Assembly (NCBI GenBank): GCA_032251335.1
Contig: JAVVDW010000013.1
Coordinates: 25,002-89,001 of the forward strand
From: UM-FILTER-40-17 sp032251335
GTDB lineage: Bacteria; Bacteroidota; Bacteroidia; Flavobacteriales; Flavobacteriaceae
Direction of reading: 5' to 3'
Length of the DNA: 64,000 nt
In this document: positions 26,359 to 35,170 of the stretch, piece after piece
Numbering within the stretch: position 1 is the first letter of the stretch
Layout: each line of letters starts with the position of its first letter
Position numbers and translations under genes: made by a program
Notes under the pieces: generated by a model
What the model was told of the DNA's origin: nothing
Seen by the model: only the letters and a program-made list of their open reading frames with translations
Databases searched by the model: none

Positions 26359-26389
26359 CAAAATTAGTGCATTTGTTTGAATTCGCAAA
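26359..26389 (-). promoter_or_regulatory. promoter of rpsF operon
   Basis: Minus strand: -33 TTTG (26386-26389), 19-bp spacer, -7 TAATTTTG (26359-26366). The start codon is at 26333, leaving a leader of about 20 bases. Confidence 0.72.
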
Positions 26390-26476
26390 TCTTTTGCCTA
26401 AAAAAACTTTTACAAAAATACGATGCAAATATTTACATTTAAAACAAGGCATCGAACAACCTAAAAGCAACTGTGT

Positions 26477-26484
26477 TATCTTTG
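26477..26484 (+). promoter_or_regulatory. -7 promoter box of the MFS gene (TATCTTTG)
   Basis: TATCTTTG lies 11 bp before the ATG at 26496 and therefore rules out the longer reading frame that begins at 26367. No clear -33 element. Confidence 0.6.
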
Positions 26485-26495
26485 CCAAAAAAAGG

Positions 26496-27704
26496 ATGCT
26501 CCAAATTTTCCGTTTTGCGCGTCAGAACACTTCTCTTTTACTTTTTGGGTTTTTGCTGACCTTCTTCTCTGGTTTTGGACAAACGTTTTTTATTTCGCTT
26601 TTTGTGCCTAGCATACAGCAATATTTTCAAATATCCGATGGCTTTTTTAGCGGTTTGTATGCCTTGTCAACGGTTTTGAGTGCCGCAACACTTTCATGGG
26701 TGGGCAAATATATCGATATGGTTCGCCTGCCGCGTTTCACCATTCGAGTCATGCTCGGGCTTTCACTATCGCTTATCTTTATCTCACAGACCTATTATTT
26801 ACCTGTACTGGTTTTGGCCATCTTTACCATGCGTTTGTTTGGCCAGGGTTTGATGACGCATACTTCACTGACATCTATGGGTAAATTTTTTGACGCAGAC
26901 AGGGGAAAGGCTATCAGCCTGGCTGCTTTGGGACATCCGGCCGGAGAAGCCGTTTTTCCGATTCTCTTTGTAACCCTCATTGCTTTGGTAGGTTGGCGTA
27001 TGAGTATGCTTATCGCCTCCCTGATGGTTTTTATGTTTATTCCTGTTTCCTTGTTTTTCCTTTTTAAAAATCGTGACTTCTCTAGGTTAAAACATCTCTT
27101 GCCTTCTATCTCCAAAGATCCCGAAGAGATTAAAAAAGCACGGCCTTTGCAATTTCTAAAAACAAAGGGGTTTTGGATTTTGGCACCAAACAATTTTGCT
27201 TCGGCAAGTATCGGTACAGCTTTTATTTTTTTTCAGCTCAAATTGGGCATGACACGCGGATGGAGCGAGGCCTTTATGGCTTCGAGTTTTGTGGCATACG
27301 CACTTGCCGGTGCTAGCAGTTCCATCGTTGGCGGCTTGCTCACCGATCGGTTTTCTGCCAAGTCTATTTATCCTTTCACTTTAGTGCCTTTTATGGTGGG
27401 CTTAATTTTATTCTTAAGCGTTTCCGAAGCTTGGGTTTACCCTGCGTTTCTCGCAGGCATAGGCATGACGAACGGTTTTAGCAATACGGTAAAAAATGCG
27501 GCGCTTGCAGAAATATACGGAACCAAATTCTTAGGAAGCGTGCGGAGTCTTTTTATCACGGTCATGATTTTTTCAACGGCTTTGGGGCCTGTGGTTTTTG
27601 GCACCTTGCTAGACGCCAATGTTTCCTTTCAATTGCTGGGACTGCTCAGTTTGGCTGCAATGGTTTTGTGCAGCATCAACGCACTCAGAATTTACAAGCT
27701 ATAA
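26496..27704 (+). CDS. major facilitator superfamily transporter
   Basis: 402 residues from the ATG at 26496 (M-L-Q-I-F-R-F-A-R-Q), which leaves 12 membrane helices, the usual count. An upstream frame start at 26367 adds 43 residues without a helix and runs across the promoter. The motif after helix 2 is V-G-K-Y-I-D-M-V-R-L-P-R, a variant of the MFS G-x-x-x-D-R-x-G-R loop, and the equivalent in the second half is G-G-L-L-T-D-R-F-S-A-K-S. Topology is of the oxalate/formate-antiporter-like branch. Substrate not predictable. Confidence 0.88.
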   Translation: MLQIFRFARQNTSLLLFGFLLTFFSGFGQTFFISLFVPSIQQYFQISDGFFSGLYALSTVLSAATLSWVGKYIDMVRLPRFTIRVMLGLSLSLIFISQTYYLPVLVLAIFTMRLFGQGLMTHTSLTSMGKFFDADRGKAISLAALGHPAGEAVFPILFVTLIALVGWRMSMLIASLMVFMFIPVSLFFLFKNRDFSRLKHLLPSISKDPEEIKKARPLQFLKTKGFWILAPNNFASASIGTAFIFFQLKLGMTRGWSEAFMASSFVAYALAGASSSIVGGLLTDRFSAKSIYPFTLVPFMVGLILFLSVSEAWVYPAFLAGIGMTNGFSNTVKNAALAEIYGTKFLGSVRSLFITVMIFSTALGPVVFGTLLDANVSFQLLGLLSLAAMVLCSINALRIYKL

Positions 27705-27729
27705 AAAAAAATGTGTAAAATTGGTGTCA

Positions 27730-28368
27730 TCAATTAGACGCCATCCATTTTTTGGCCAAATCTTCGTAGTTGATTTCAAAAGCCGGTTTTTGAGGTTTGA
27801 GTATGCCGTATCTAAAATACTTTTGAAGTATGCTTTCAATCATAAAATCTTCTTCTTCAGATTCGGGATGGTATTCAATTTTCAAAGACAAATCAAACAT
27901 GCCAGCCGTAGTGTTGTACCAAAATGCATTCCAGCCACTTCGGTAAACTTTTATAAGGTCGTAGGTGGTTTGCCCGGTTTGGCGGTGAATGAGTTTCATG
28001 AGTATGCGCCCATCTGTTCGGCTCATTTTTTTTAGTTCGGCTTCAAATTCGTCTTCCATGTAATTTTGCACCAAACGGATGTATTTTTTCTTTTCGTATT
28101 TGGAATCGAATGCCTCGAGGCGTTCGTTTAAAACGATGAGTCTTTCGGCCGCTAACTTAGAATACGGATATACTTTGATGACTTTTCTTGTTAAATACGC
28201 CAAGCGTTTGGCACGCGCTGCACTTCTGTTTTCAGAAACCGTCACTTCTTGCAGTGCAATCATCGGCACCATAGTGGTATCGCGGACAAGTGTATCCTGA
28301 CGAGGGGCTACTTGCGCGGTGAGCAAGTTACCGACCAACAAAATTGCAATCGCGATAAGTGTGCGCAT
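27730..28368 (-). CDS. DUF4294 family secreted protein
   Basis: 212 residues with a Sec signal peptide (M-R-T-L-I-A-I-A-I-L-L-V-G-N-L-L-T-A-Q). The mature domain contains R-L-A-Y-L-T-R-K-V-I-K-V-Y-P-Y-S-K-L-A-A, and G-R-I-L-M-K-L-I-H-R-Q-T-G, the signature of the Bacteroidota DUF4294 family. Probably periplasmic and helical. Function unknown. Convergent with the MFS gene (25-bp gap) and divergent from the M42 peptidase gene. Confidence 0.88.
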   Translation of the reverse strand: MRTLIAIAILLVGNLLTAQVAPRQDTLVRDTTMVPMIALQEVTVSENRSAARAKRLAYLTRKVIKVYPYSKLAAERLIVLNERLEAFDSKYEKKKYIRLVQNYMEDEFEAELKKMSRTDGRILMKLIHRQTGQTTYDLIKVYRSGWNAFWYNTTAGMFDLSLKIEYHPESEEEDFMIESILQKYFRYGILKPQKPAFEINYEDLAKKWMASN

Positions 28369-28414
28369 TTCATAGAGTTTGAATCACAAAATTAAGTAAA
28401 TTTTACAGACCAAA

Positions 28415-28445
28415 TTGTTAATTCTTACAGAGTTGTCTATCTTCG
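28415..28445 (+). promoter_or_regulatory. promoter of the M42 peptidase gene
   Basis: TTG (28415-28417), 20-bp spacer, TATCTTCG (28438-28445); one base off the -7 consensus. Start codon at 28464. Confidence 0.5.
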
Positions 28446-28463
28446 CTCAAATTTTTAAAAACC

Positions 28464-29552
28464 ATGAGCAAAAAGAGCATTCTCAATAAAAAATCTTTAA
28501 CATTTTTAGAAAAATACCTCAATAACGCTTCGCCCACCGGTGCGGAATACAACGGTCAGAAAATTTGGATGGATTATCTGAAACCTTATGTGGATACTTT
28601 TATCACGGATAATTATGGAACTGCCGTGGGCATTATCAATCCGGATGCGGCATTTAAGGTAGTCATTGAAGGACATGCTGATGAAATTTCTTGGTATGTG
28701 AATTACATCACAGATAACGGACTCATTTATGTCATTAGAAACGGCGGCAGCGACCACCAAATTGCCCCTTCAAAGAAAGTAAATATACACACCAAAAAGG
28801 GCTTGGTCACCGGTATTTTCGGATGGCCGGCCATTCACACCCGAAACCGCGGCAAAGAGGAAGCACCCGCTTTGGATAATATTTTTATAGACGTGGGTTG
28901 TAAAAACAAAAAAGAAGTGGAAGCCCTCGGCGTGCATGTAGGCTGTATGATTACCTATCCGGACACCTTTTTTGTGCTCAACAAAAACTATTTTGTCTGT
29001 CGGGCATTAGACAACAGAATGGGCGGTTTTATGATAGCTGAAGTGGCCAGATTGCTGCACGAAAATCAAAAAAAATTGCCGTTTGGGCTGTACATCACCA
29101 ACTCCGTGCAGGAAGAAATTGGCCTTCGCGGGGCCGAAATGATCACGCATACCATCAAGCCCCATGCGGCCATTGTAACAGATGTTTGTCACGATACCAC
29201 TACGCCCATGATTGAGAAAAAAAGAGAAGGAGAAACAGAAATAGGAAAAGGCCCGGTGATTTCTTATGCGCCGGCTGTGCAACACAAGGTGCGCGATTTG
29301 ATAATAGAAACCGCCGAGCGCGAAAAAATTCCGTTTCAGCGTCTTGCTTCCTCACGCGCTACCGGCACCGACACCGATGCGTTTGCTTACAGCAACGGCG
29401 GTGTGCCATCTGCGCTTATTTCGCTGCCTTTGCGCTATATGCATACCACGGTTGAAATGGTGCACAGAGATGATGTGGAAAACGTCATCAAACTGATTTA
29501 TGAAAGTTTGTTGCAAATAGAAAACGGACAGTCATTTAGCTACTTTGATTAA
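28464..29552 (+). CDS. M42-family aminopeptidase
   Basis: 362-residue cytoplasmic metallopeptidase of the M42 (tetrahedral aminopeptidase/FrvX) family, which removes N-terminal residues from short peptides. Metal-binding and catalytic features are visible in order: V-I-E-G-H-A-D-E (His and Asp ligand region), C-R-A-L-D-N-R-M-G-G (bridging Asp), Q-E-E-I-G-L-R-G-A (catalytic Glu pair), I-V-T-D-V-C-H-D (Asp ligand) and H-T-T-V-E-M-V-H-R-D (His ligand). Length and order are those of the family. Monocistronic. Confidence 0.95.
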   Translation: MSKKSILNKKSLTFLEKYLNNASPTGAEYNGQKIWMDYLKPYVDTFITDNYGTAVGIINPDAAFKVVIEGHADEISWYVNYITDNGLIYVIRNGGSDHQIAPSKKVNIHTKKGLVTGIFGWPAIHTRNRGKEEAPALDNIFIDVGCKNKKEVEALGVHVGCMITYPDTFFVLNKNYFVCRALDNRMGGFMIAEVARLLHENQKKLPFGLYITNSVQEEIGLRGAEMITHTIKPHAAIVTDVCHDTTTPMIEKKREGETEIGKGPVISYAPAVQHKVRDLIIETAEREKIPFQRLASSRATGTDTDAFAYSNGGVPSALISLPLRYMHTTVEMVHRDDVENVIKLIYESLLQIENGQSFSYFD

Positions 29553-29879
29553 TTTTATAAAGATGTGATACAACTGTAAACCGAAATCTTTAAAAGCATT
29601 TTAGGGTTACAAAAACTGAATTTTGTCAAATAATGTGAGTTTGGCATAAGAAAAAAAGAAATCACAGCTTATTAACTGAAAACAAACGCGTCAATCATTT
29701 ATGTTCATTTTCTTTGCTTGTCCAAAACCCTTCGACTTCGCTCAGGGTGACGACGAACCAAAAGAAAGGACACTTTTTACGAGGTATTTTTGCTGCACAA
29801 AAGCTTGCAAAGCACCTCTTTGCTAAAGTTTAATCGATATTACTATTAGGTTTTCTGTAAAAATCATATAGAACAGCCG
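29553..29879. other. intergenic stretch with a short palindromic repeat
   Basis: 327 bp without a gene. It holds CCCTTCGACTTCGCTCAGGG (29728-29747), part of a repeat-like sequence also seen in varied form near 59029. The flanks TTTGCTTGTCC and GAACCAAAAGAAAGG resemble a flavobacterial intergenic repeat I have seen elsewhere, apparently interrupted by this sequence. No terminator with a T-run and no promoter box was found. Confidence 0.4.
29728..29752. repeat. REP-like short repeat (copy 1)
   Basis: CCCTTCGACTTCGCTCAGGG followed by TGACG. The core C-TTCGACT-N-CGCTCAG recurs at 59029-59047. Such sequences are widespread, usually intergenic, in bacterial genomes. Confidence 0.45.
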
Positions 29880-30728
29880 TTAAATACTTTGCAGATGGGT
29901 TTTGGTTCCTTCCCAACCGATGATGGCTGTTTTTCTTGTGTTGCCCCACCTATAATCGCCAAACATTCCGGTTGATTGAATGACCCGATGACAAGGGATT
30001 AGAAAAGCAACCGGATTGCTTCCTATGGCTGTACCGACGGCTCTGGAAGCCTTTTGATTGTTGATTTTATTTGCAATGGCGCCATACGTTGTCAATTGGC
30101 CCATCGGAATATTTAAAAGTGTTTGCCACACCTTGAGTTGAAAATCTGTCCCTTTTAGATGAAGCTTTATCGTGTTTAAGCTATTCCAATCGAGCGTAAA
30201 AATACAGCGTGCATTTTGTTGCGATTCATCCAACTGCTGTTTAAAACACGCGTTTGGAAAATGACTTTGCATGTGTTGAAATGCAACAGATGTATCTTCG
30301 GAAAAAGCCATATAACAAATTCCCTTTTCTGTGGAAGCCAACAAAATGTTTCCAAATGGACTTTCCGCAAAACTGTAATTTATAGATAAGTTTTTTCCTC
30401 CGTTTTTATATTCGGCTGGGGTCATGCCTTCAATGTTGACGAACAAATCGTGTAAACGACCTGTGCCCGAAAGCCCTGTTTGGTATGCCGTTTCAAAAAG
30501 TGTAGCTTGATTTTCTTTTAAAAGTCTTTTGGCGTATTCGACTGTTGTGTATTGCAAAAATTTCTTAGGACTTGTACCTGCCCAATCGCTGAAAAGTCGT
30601 TGAAAATGAAACGGACTCAAATGTACTTTTTCTGCAACTTCGTCCAGGTTGGGTTGTATTTTAAAATTTTGTTTAATATACGTAATTGCCTCTGCAATTC
30701 GGTTGTAGTTGATTTGTTGTTGGGTCAT
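29880..30728 (-). CDS. bifunctional AraC-type regulator / methylated-DNA--cysteine S-methyltransferase
   Basis: 282 residues in two domains. Residues about 1-110 are an AraC-type double helix-turn-helix (V-H-L-S-P-F-H-F-Q-R-L-F-S-D-W). Residues about 115-280 are an O6-alkylguanine alkyltransferase with L-T-T-Y-G-A-I-A, the active-site I-P-C-H-R-V near 245, and G-D-Y-R-W-G. It removes methyl groups from O6-methylguanine by irreversible transfer to cysteine. Unlike E. coli Ada it lacks the N-terminal zinc/phosphotriester domain, so induction by methylphosphotriesters is not expected. No alkA or alkB gene is adjacent. Confidence 0.93.
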   Translation of the reverse strand: MTQQQINYNRIAEAITYIKQNFKIQPNLDEVAEKVHLSPFHFQRLFSDWAGTSPKKFLQYTTVEYAKRLLKENQATLFETAYQTGLSGTGRLHDLFVNIEGMTPAEYKNGGKNLSINYSFAESPFGNILLASTEKGICYMAFSEDTSVAFQHMQSHFPNACFKQQLDESQQNARCIFTLDWNSLNTIKLHLKGTDFQLKVWQTLLNIPMGQLTTYGAIANKINNQKASRAVGTAIGSNPVAFLIPCHRVIQSTGMFGDYRWGNTRKTAIIGWEGTKTHLQSI

Positions 30729-30844
30729 TATTTCAAATTTTATGGCAAAAATGATAAGAAGTTTGTGCTTATAAAATCCGAAACTTGCTCATTTTATGCT
30801 TGTCAAGCTTTTGAGGTATTGTTAGAAGTATTGTGGCGAGATTC

Positions 30845-31897
30845 TTATTTTAAATTCTTCAAAAGCTCGTACTTTTTCTGTTTTTCTTGCCATCGCTTTA
30901 TCGCATATTGTTGCATATCCTCTATCTTGTCTTTTTCATCGACTATTTCAAAACCTAAAAGTGATTCTATGATGTCTTCAAGTGTTGTAATGCCGTCCAT
31001 GCCACCATACTCATCCACAATTAACGAAATGTGTTCTTTTCTGTGTAGCATTTCTTCCCAAGCATCAAATAAGGTCATGTTTTCTGGGAAGTGAACAATA
31101 TCTCTTTTGATGTCTTTTAATTTCATATTAAATTGGTCTTCAGCTAATTTTTCAAAAACAAGTTCTCTAAAGATATAGCCGGTAACATTGTCTTTATTAT
31201 CTTGAAAAATAGGGATTCTTGAAAAATGTAAAAATTCTTTATTCTTCAAAAAGTCCTCTAAAGTCATGTCCTCATTTGCCGTCACCACAACGATTCTGGG
31301 TGTCATAACCTCCTTTATTTTAAGACTTTTTAGTTTTATAAGATTTTGTATGATTTTGTTTTCTTTGTCTGCAAAAATACCTTCCTGTGTACCAATGCTT
31401 GCCAAAGCAGATATTTCTTCTCTGCTCGTGGTAAGTTCGGTTTTACTTCTTGACAACATTTTTGTCAAAATGGATGAAATCCATACTAAAGGATATGTAA
31501 TGAAAATCATACTCTTTATGATTTTAGAAGAGATACTCACCAGCTCTTTGTTGTAGTTTGCACCTAGTGTTTTTGGGATGATTTCTGTGACTACTAAAAT
31601 GAGTATCGTTAAAACGGCAGACACAATACCGAAATAGGCCTCACCAAACACTATTGTTGCTTGAGCACCTACTCCTGCGGCACCTACGGTATGGGCTACT
31701 GTGTTAAGTGAAAGGATAGCTGACAGTGGTTTGTCAACATCTTCTTTTAGCGCAAGCATTGTTTCAGCCCTTTTGTCTCCATTTTCAACTTGTGATCTTA
31801 GAAAAGAGATGGGCGTCGATAATAATACGGCCTCCATTACAGAGCATAAGAAAGAGATGAATAAGGCAATAAAAAGATATAGTAGCAAAAGTGCCAT
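30845..31897 (-). CDS. CNNM/HlyC-family protein: DUF21 and CBS pair, no CorC C-terminal domain
   Basis: 350-residue inner-membrane protein. Residues about 1-170 form a DUF21 (CNNM) membrane domain with four hydrophobic segments and the family's T-E-I-I-P-K-T-L-G-A. Two CBS domains follow (I-K-E-V-M-T-P-R-I-V-V-V-T-A near 195, and S-L-I-V-D-E-Y-G-G-M-D-G-I-T-T-L-E-D-I-I near 300). The protein ends in a lysine-rich helix and lacks the CorC_HlyC domain of longer bacterial members. The family includes magnesium transporters and GldE-like proteins; the substrate here is not shown. Confidence 0.9.
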   Translation of the reverse strand: MALLLLYLFIALFISFLCSVMEAVLLSTPISFLRSQVENGDKRAETMLALKEDVDKPLSAILSLNTVAHTVGAAGVGAQATIVFGEAYFGIVSAVLTILILVVTEIIPKTLGANYNKELVSISSKIIKSMIFITYPLVWISSILTKMLSRSKTELTTSREEISALASIGTQEGIFADKENKIIQNLIKLKSLKIKEVMTPRIVVVTANEDMTLEDFLKNKEFLHFSRIPIFQDNKDNVTGYIFRELVFEKLAEDQFNMKLKDIKRDIVHFPENMTLFDAWEEMLHRKEHISLIVDEYGGMDGITTLEDIIESLLGFEIVDEKDKIEDMQQYAIKRWQEKQKKYELLKNLK

Positions 31898-32002
31898 ACT
31901 GACGGTTTGTGTATTGTTTTACTGTGTCGTTATTATAAATAATGTTTAAAATTATGTAGCCTTTATTCAGGTCGGGGCAGATATTTTTTTCAAAGTAGGT
32001 AA

Positions 32003-34525
32003 CTACATCATATCCCCAAAAAACACGGCGTTCATCAGGAGTTTGTTAGTACCATACCAAAAAGCCCTAAAGTTGGTATTGTCTGTAAAACCGATAATCG
32101 TGCCGCTTCCCATCGTTTTTATTTTGACCGGAACGGTGTTTTTGATGAGCTTGGCGTTTTCCTTGGATATGTAACCGCTTATCAAAGGATTGGCTGTGTA
32201 TTGCAGCGGATTGTTGTAACTCTGTTCATCTGCTTTCAAAAAAATGGTCGTGTTTCTAAACATTGGGATGCGGTTGTTTTTGTATCCAAAATTAATGGGG
32301 TGTGAACGATCGATACGTACATCGAATATGGCACCAAAAATACCTTGTGCGCCACGGTAATCGTTTTTTTGTTCAAAATTGATGGTTTTTGCCACCAAAG
32401 GTTCCGAAACAAAGTCCATTTCCATCAATTTGCTAGAATTGAGCCAACGCAAAGTATTTTGATATGCAATTAAAGTGCCTCCATCGCGCACCCATCTTTC
32501 TAGAGTTTTAGATTGATTTTCACTGAAAATGCGACCAAAAGAATTTGCTACAATCAAGGTTGTGTAATCCCAAAGGTTTGCGCGGTCAAAATCTCGGGTA
32601 TCCAGCTTGGTGATTTTCATGTCATAACGTTGATCAAACAAATGCCAGATTTCACCGGCATCATAACTGTCCACCCCGTCTCCAACCAATAAGGCCACTT
32701 TTTTATGCGAAACATTTTGAAAAAACCGGCTTCCCAAATCAATGCCCACAGGCGTAAGCCCGGTGCCGACACCTTCAAAAACCACGTGGCTGTCGGCGGC
32801 TGTTTGCTGAAGAAAATCGTAGAGTGCATCTGTGCTCAAAGGCTGGTTTTGGGTTTGTATCATCAAAGTGCCATAGTCATAGCTTTTCCCGTTTAGGGTA
32901 AATTGTTTCAAAGCCGTTTTGACGATGAGTTGCTTTTCCAGAAGTGCATTGAGCGCTTTGGGCGAATAGTATTCATGCCATTCCATAAGGTAGGCATAGT
33001 TGCTTTTTGCAGTAACTTTACCTTGCAGGGGCGGTGCATCGGCTATCTCGGCACCCAACTGCGCTGTGGTAGTCACGTCTGCCCTATCCATATTGAAAGC
33101 ATGTGCAAAAGACCATGCAGAAATATCGTAGAACAAGCTGTCTTCAAATTGGGTTCTATCTTCAAAAATACCTTGAATCAACCTGTAATTGTTCTGATTG
33201 GTTGGCACAGCATAAGCATATCCTTTTTTGAAATTTTTGCCGGATGCACTAAAATCATTGTTAATTTCATGTACTTTTATTTTATGCCTCAAAAGCACTT
33301 CTGCAAGCGCGGCCGTTTTGGAATAATCTTTAGAGTCGCCAAAAACGATGGCTTTTACTTTGTCTTTTGTGGCAAGGCTTCGGCTATCTGCAAAAAAAGT
33401 ACGCTGGTGTTCGAGCAACTTTACCCGCATATTCTTTCCGGCTTCCAAAGTGGACAAGGCAGCGGTAAACTGATTGCGAATGGTGAAAGGAAATGTCAAC
33501 AATCCGTTGGCGGTCTCCTGCGCGTGGCCTCTTGAGCTGGCTTGCTCAAAAAGAATGCCCACAGCACCATTAACATCCGGATAGGTCGAACCTTTGCCGT
33601 AATAAAAATCGTCATAACTCTCTTCTGTATAGTACATAGAACCGATTTTGTCCAAGGCTTTAGCATGGAAGGTTCCTATTTCTGCGGTTAATTCCTGATT
33701 TGATTTTGGCGTCAGCGGATGCGTTCGCGACGGTATGCCGGGTTGAAAGAAGAAAGTGGCATTGGTTCCCATCTCGTGGTGGTCAGTGAGAACATTGGGC
33801 ATCCAACTCCTAAAAGTTTTAATACGTATTTTAGATTCGGGCAACTGCACGGGAAGCCAATCTCTATTCATGTCAAACCAATAGTGATTGGTGCGTCCGC
33901 CGGGCCATACTTCTCTGTATTCACGGTCATTGGGATCCGGATTTACGTTTTTTGCCTTGTTGGTGTTTGCCCAATAGGAGAATCGCTGAAGCCCGTCCGG
34001 GTTGAAAGAGGGGTCAAACAGAATGACCGTATTGTTGAGCAAATCGTCTATTTCCGGTCCTTGTGCGGCTGCCAAATAGTAGGCCACCAACAGGCCGGCA
34101 TTGGCGCCACTAGGTTCATTCCCGTGGATAGAAAAGCCCTGATACACCACCAGCGGCATGTCTGAAAGGTTGAGGTTGCTTCCGGCAGGATCTATGAGTT
34201 GCAGGTGCTGCGTTCGGATTTGTTCTATATTCTGATGGTTTTTAGGCGCGGTAATGGTCAGTAAAATCAAAGGGCGGTCTTCGTAATTTGTGCCTCTGTT
34301 TTCTAGGGTAATGCGGTCCGAACTTGCCGCCAAAGTTCGCATATACATCAGAAGTTGGTCGTGAGAAACGTGCCAAGTACCTACTTGATAGCCCAAAACA
34401 CTTTCGGGTGTGGGGATTTCGGGGTTGTAAGTGACGTTTTGGGGCAGGTAATAATTGAGATCGGGCACTTGTGCCTGTGCAAAAACTGAACAAATAAGCA
34501 GGATGAGTAAGGTTAATTTTTTCAT
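32003..34525 (-). CDS. secreted M14-family zinc carboxypeptidase
   Basis: 840 residues with a signal peptide (L-T-L-L-I-L-L-I-C-S-V-F-A-Q-A-Q). The M14 catalytic part has the zinc motif Q-G-F-S-I-H-G-N-E-P-S-G (His and Glu ligands, about residues 130-141), the substrate region F-D-P-S-F-N-P-D-G-L-Q-R, and D-H-H-E-M-G-T-N-A with the third ligand histidine. About 400 further residues include a class I glutamine-amidotransferase-like domain (V-A-L-L-V-G-D-G-V-D-S-Y near 620). This architecture is common in Bacteroidota and suits export and digestion of peptides. Monocistronic. Confidence 0.92.
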   Translation of the reverse strand: MKKLTLLILLICSVFAQAQVPDLNYYLPQNVTYNPEIPTPESVLGYQVGTWHVSHDQLLMYMRTLAASSDRITLENRGTNYEDRPLILLTITAPKNHQNIEQIRTQHLQLIDPAGSNLNLSDMPLVVYQGFSIHGNEPSGANAGLLVAYYLAAAQGPEIDDLLNNTVILFDPSFNPDGLQRFSYWANTNKAKNVNPDPNDREYREVWPGGRTNHYWFDMNRDWLPVQLPESKIRIKTFRSWMPNVLTDHHEMGTNATFFFQPGIPSRTHPLTPKSNQELTAEIGTFHAKALDKIGSMYYTEESYDDFYYGKGSTYPDVNGAVGILFEQASSRGHAQETANGLLTFPFTIRNQFTAALSTLEAGKNMRVKLLEHQRTFFADSRSLATKDKVKAIVFGDSKDYSKTAALAEVLLRHKIKVHEINNDFSASGKNFKKGYAYAVPTNQNNYRLIQGIFEDRTQFEDSLFYDISAWSFAHAFNMDRADVTTTAQLGAEIADAPPLQGKVTAKSNYAYLMEWHEYYSPKALNALLEKQLIVKTALKQFTLNGKSYDYGTLMIQTQNQPLSTDALYDFLQQTAADSHVVFEGVGTGLTPVGIDLGSRFFQNVSHKKVALLVGDGVDSYDAGEIWHLFDQRYDMKITKLDTRDFDRANLWDYTTLIVANSFGRIFSENQSKTLERWVRDGGTLIAYQNTLRWLNSSKLMEMDFVSEPLVAKTINFEQKNDYRGAQGIFGAIFDVRIDRSHPINFGYKNNRIPMFRNTTIFLKADEQSYNNPLQYTANPLISGYISKENAKLIKNTVPVKIKTMGSGTIIGFTDNTNFRAFWYGTNKLLMNAVFFGDMM

Positions 34526-34558
34526 GTGTTTATTTTAATGGTTATTAAGCGGTCACAT

Positions 34559-34612
34559 GGAACGCCCAAAATAATCATGCGCTTGTGTGCAAAATTTTTA
34601 CATGGGCGTTTC
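34559..34612. repeat. 54-bp inverted-repeat element, copy A
   Basis: Terminal arms GGAACGCCCA and TGGGCGTTTC (one G-T mismatch) bound an AT-rich centre with the motif CGCTTGTGT. A second copy with the same arms and a similar centre is at 59054-59109. No coding potential. Located just upstream of the M14 gene. Confidence 0.6.
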
Positions 34613-34635
34613 ATTGGGTTGTATTTAGTTTGTTA

Positions 34636-34670
34636 AAAATAAAAAAACCACCTGAATTGATATCAGATGG
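34636..34670 (-). terminator. terminator of the DUF3276 gene
   Basis: Stem 34648-34655 with 34663-34670, loop of 7. The only imperfect pair is U-G in minus-strand RNA but C-A in plus-strand RNA, and the T-run is on the minus side, so it serves the minus-strand gene ending at 34701. Confidence 0.8.
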
Positions 34671-34700
34671 CTCTGTAATTGGGTAAGTTTTAACAAAAAA

Positions 34701-35093
34701 TTAAATGTCTTCAAATTTAATATCTGTAAAGTTTTTTGGAACATCGGTTACTTCGTCCAGTGTTTCTGCATCATGGTCTTCACCTTCGCGTTTAAAATCT
34801 TTCTGATGCCTTTCACTAATGACCTCTTCACCTTTTTCGTTGTACACAAAATCGGTCATTTCTTTTAAAATTTCCTGAAAGGGTTCAAAGTCTTCTTTAT
34901 ACAGGTAAATTTTGTGTTTCTGATAGCGAAACGAACCATCATCGTGTGTAAACTTTTTGCTTTCTGTCAAGGTTAGGTAGTAGTCCCCGGCGCGCGTAGA
35001 TCTGACATCAAAAAAGTAGGTTCTTCTGCCGGCTCGGAGTACTCTGGAGAAAATTTCTTCTCTGTCATTGTCTCTGGTATCTTTTTCACTCAT
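34701..35093 (-). CDS. DUF3276/PUR-alpha-like nucleic-acid-binding protein
   Basis: 130-residue cytoplasmic protein. The domain V-L-R-A-G-R-R-T-Y-F-F-D-V-R-S-T-R-A-G-D then Y-L-T-L-T-E-S-K-K (about residues 18-50) is typical of the bacterial PUR-alpha/beta family found in Bacteroidota and spirochaetes, members of which bind single-stranded DNA and RNA. An acidic, charged tail of about 45 residues (R-E-G-E-D-H-D-A-E-T-L-D-E-V) follows. Transcribed alone; the AT-rich region upstream may hold its promoter. Confidence 0.9.
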   Translation of the reverse strand: MSEKDTRDNDREEIFSRVLRAGRRTYFFDVRSTRAGDYYLTLTESKKFTHDDGSFRYQKHKIYLYKEDFEPFQEILKEMTDFVYNEKGEEVISERHQKDFKREGEDHDAETLDEVTDVPKNFTDIKFEDI

Positions 35094-35170
35094 AATCCTT
35101 ACATCTTAATGGTTAATAATATTTTTTAGCTATCAAAAGTGAAAAAATTTGTCAAGCTTTGCAAAAAAAA

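Noticed and set aside
26367..26495. 43-codon N-terminal extension of the MFS transporter
   Set aside because: It crosses the TATCTTTG promoter box and the rpsF promoter and adds no membrane helix.
32903..33535. 210-codon plus-strand frame opposite the M14 carboxypeptidase
   Set aside because: Long only because of codon bias of the gene on the other strand; no recognisable domain or promoter.
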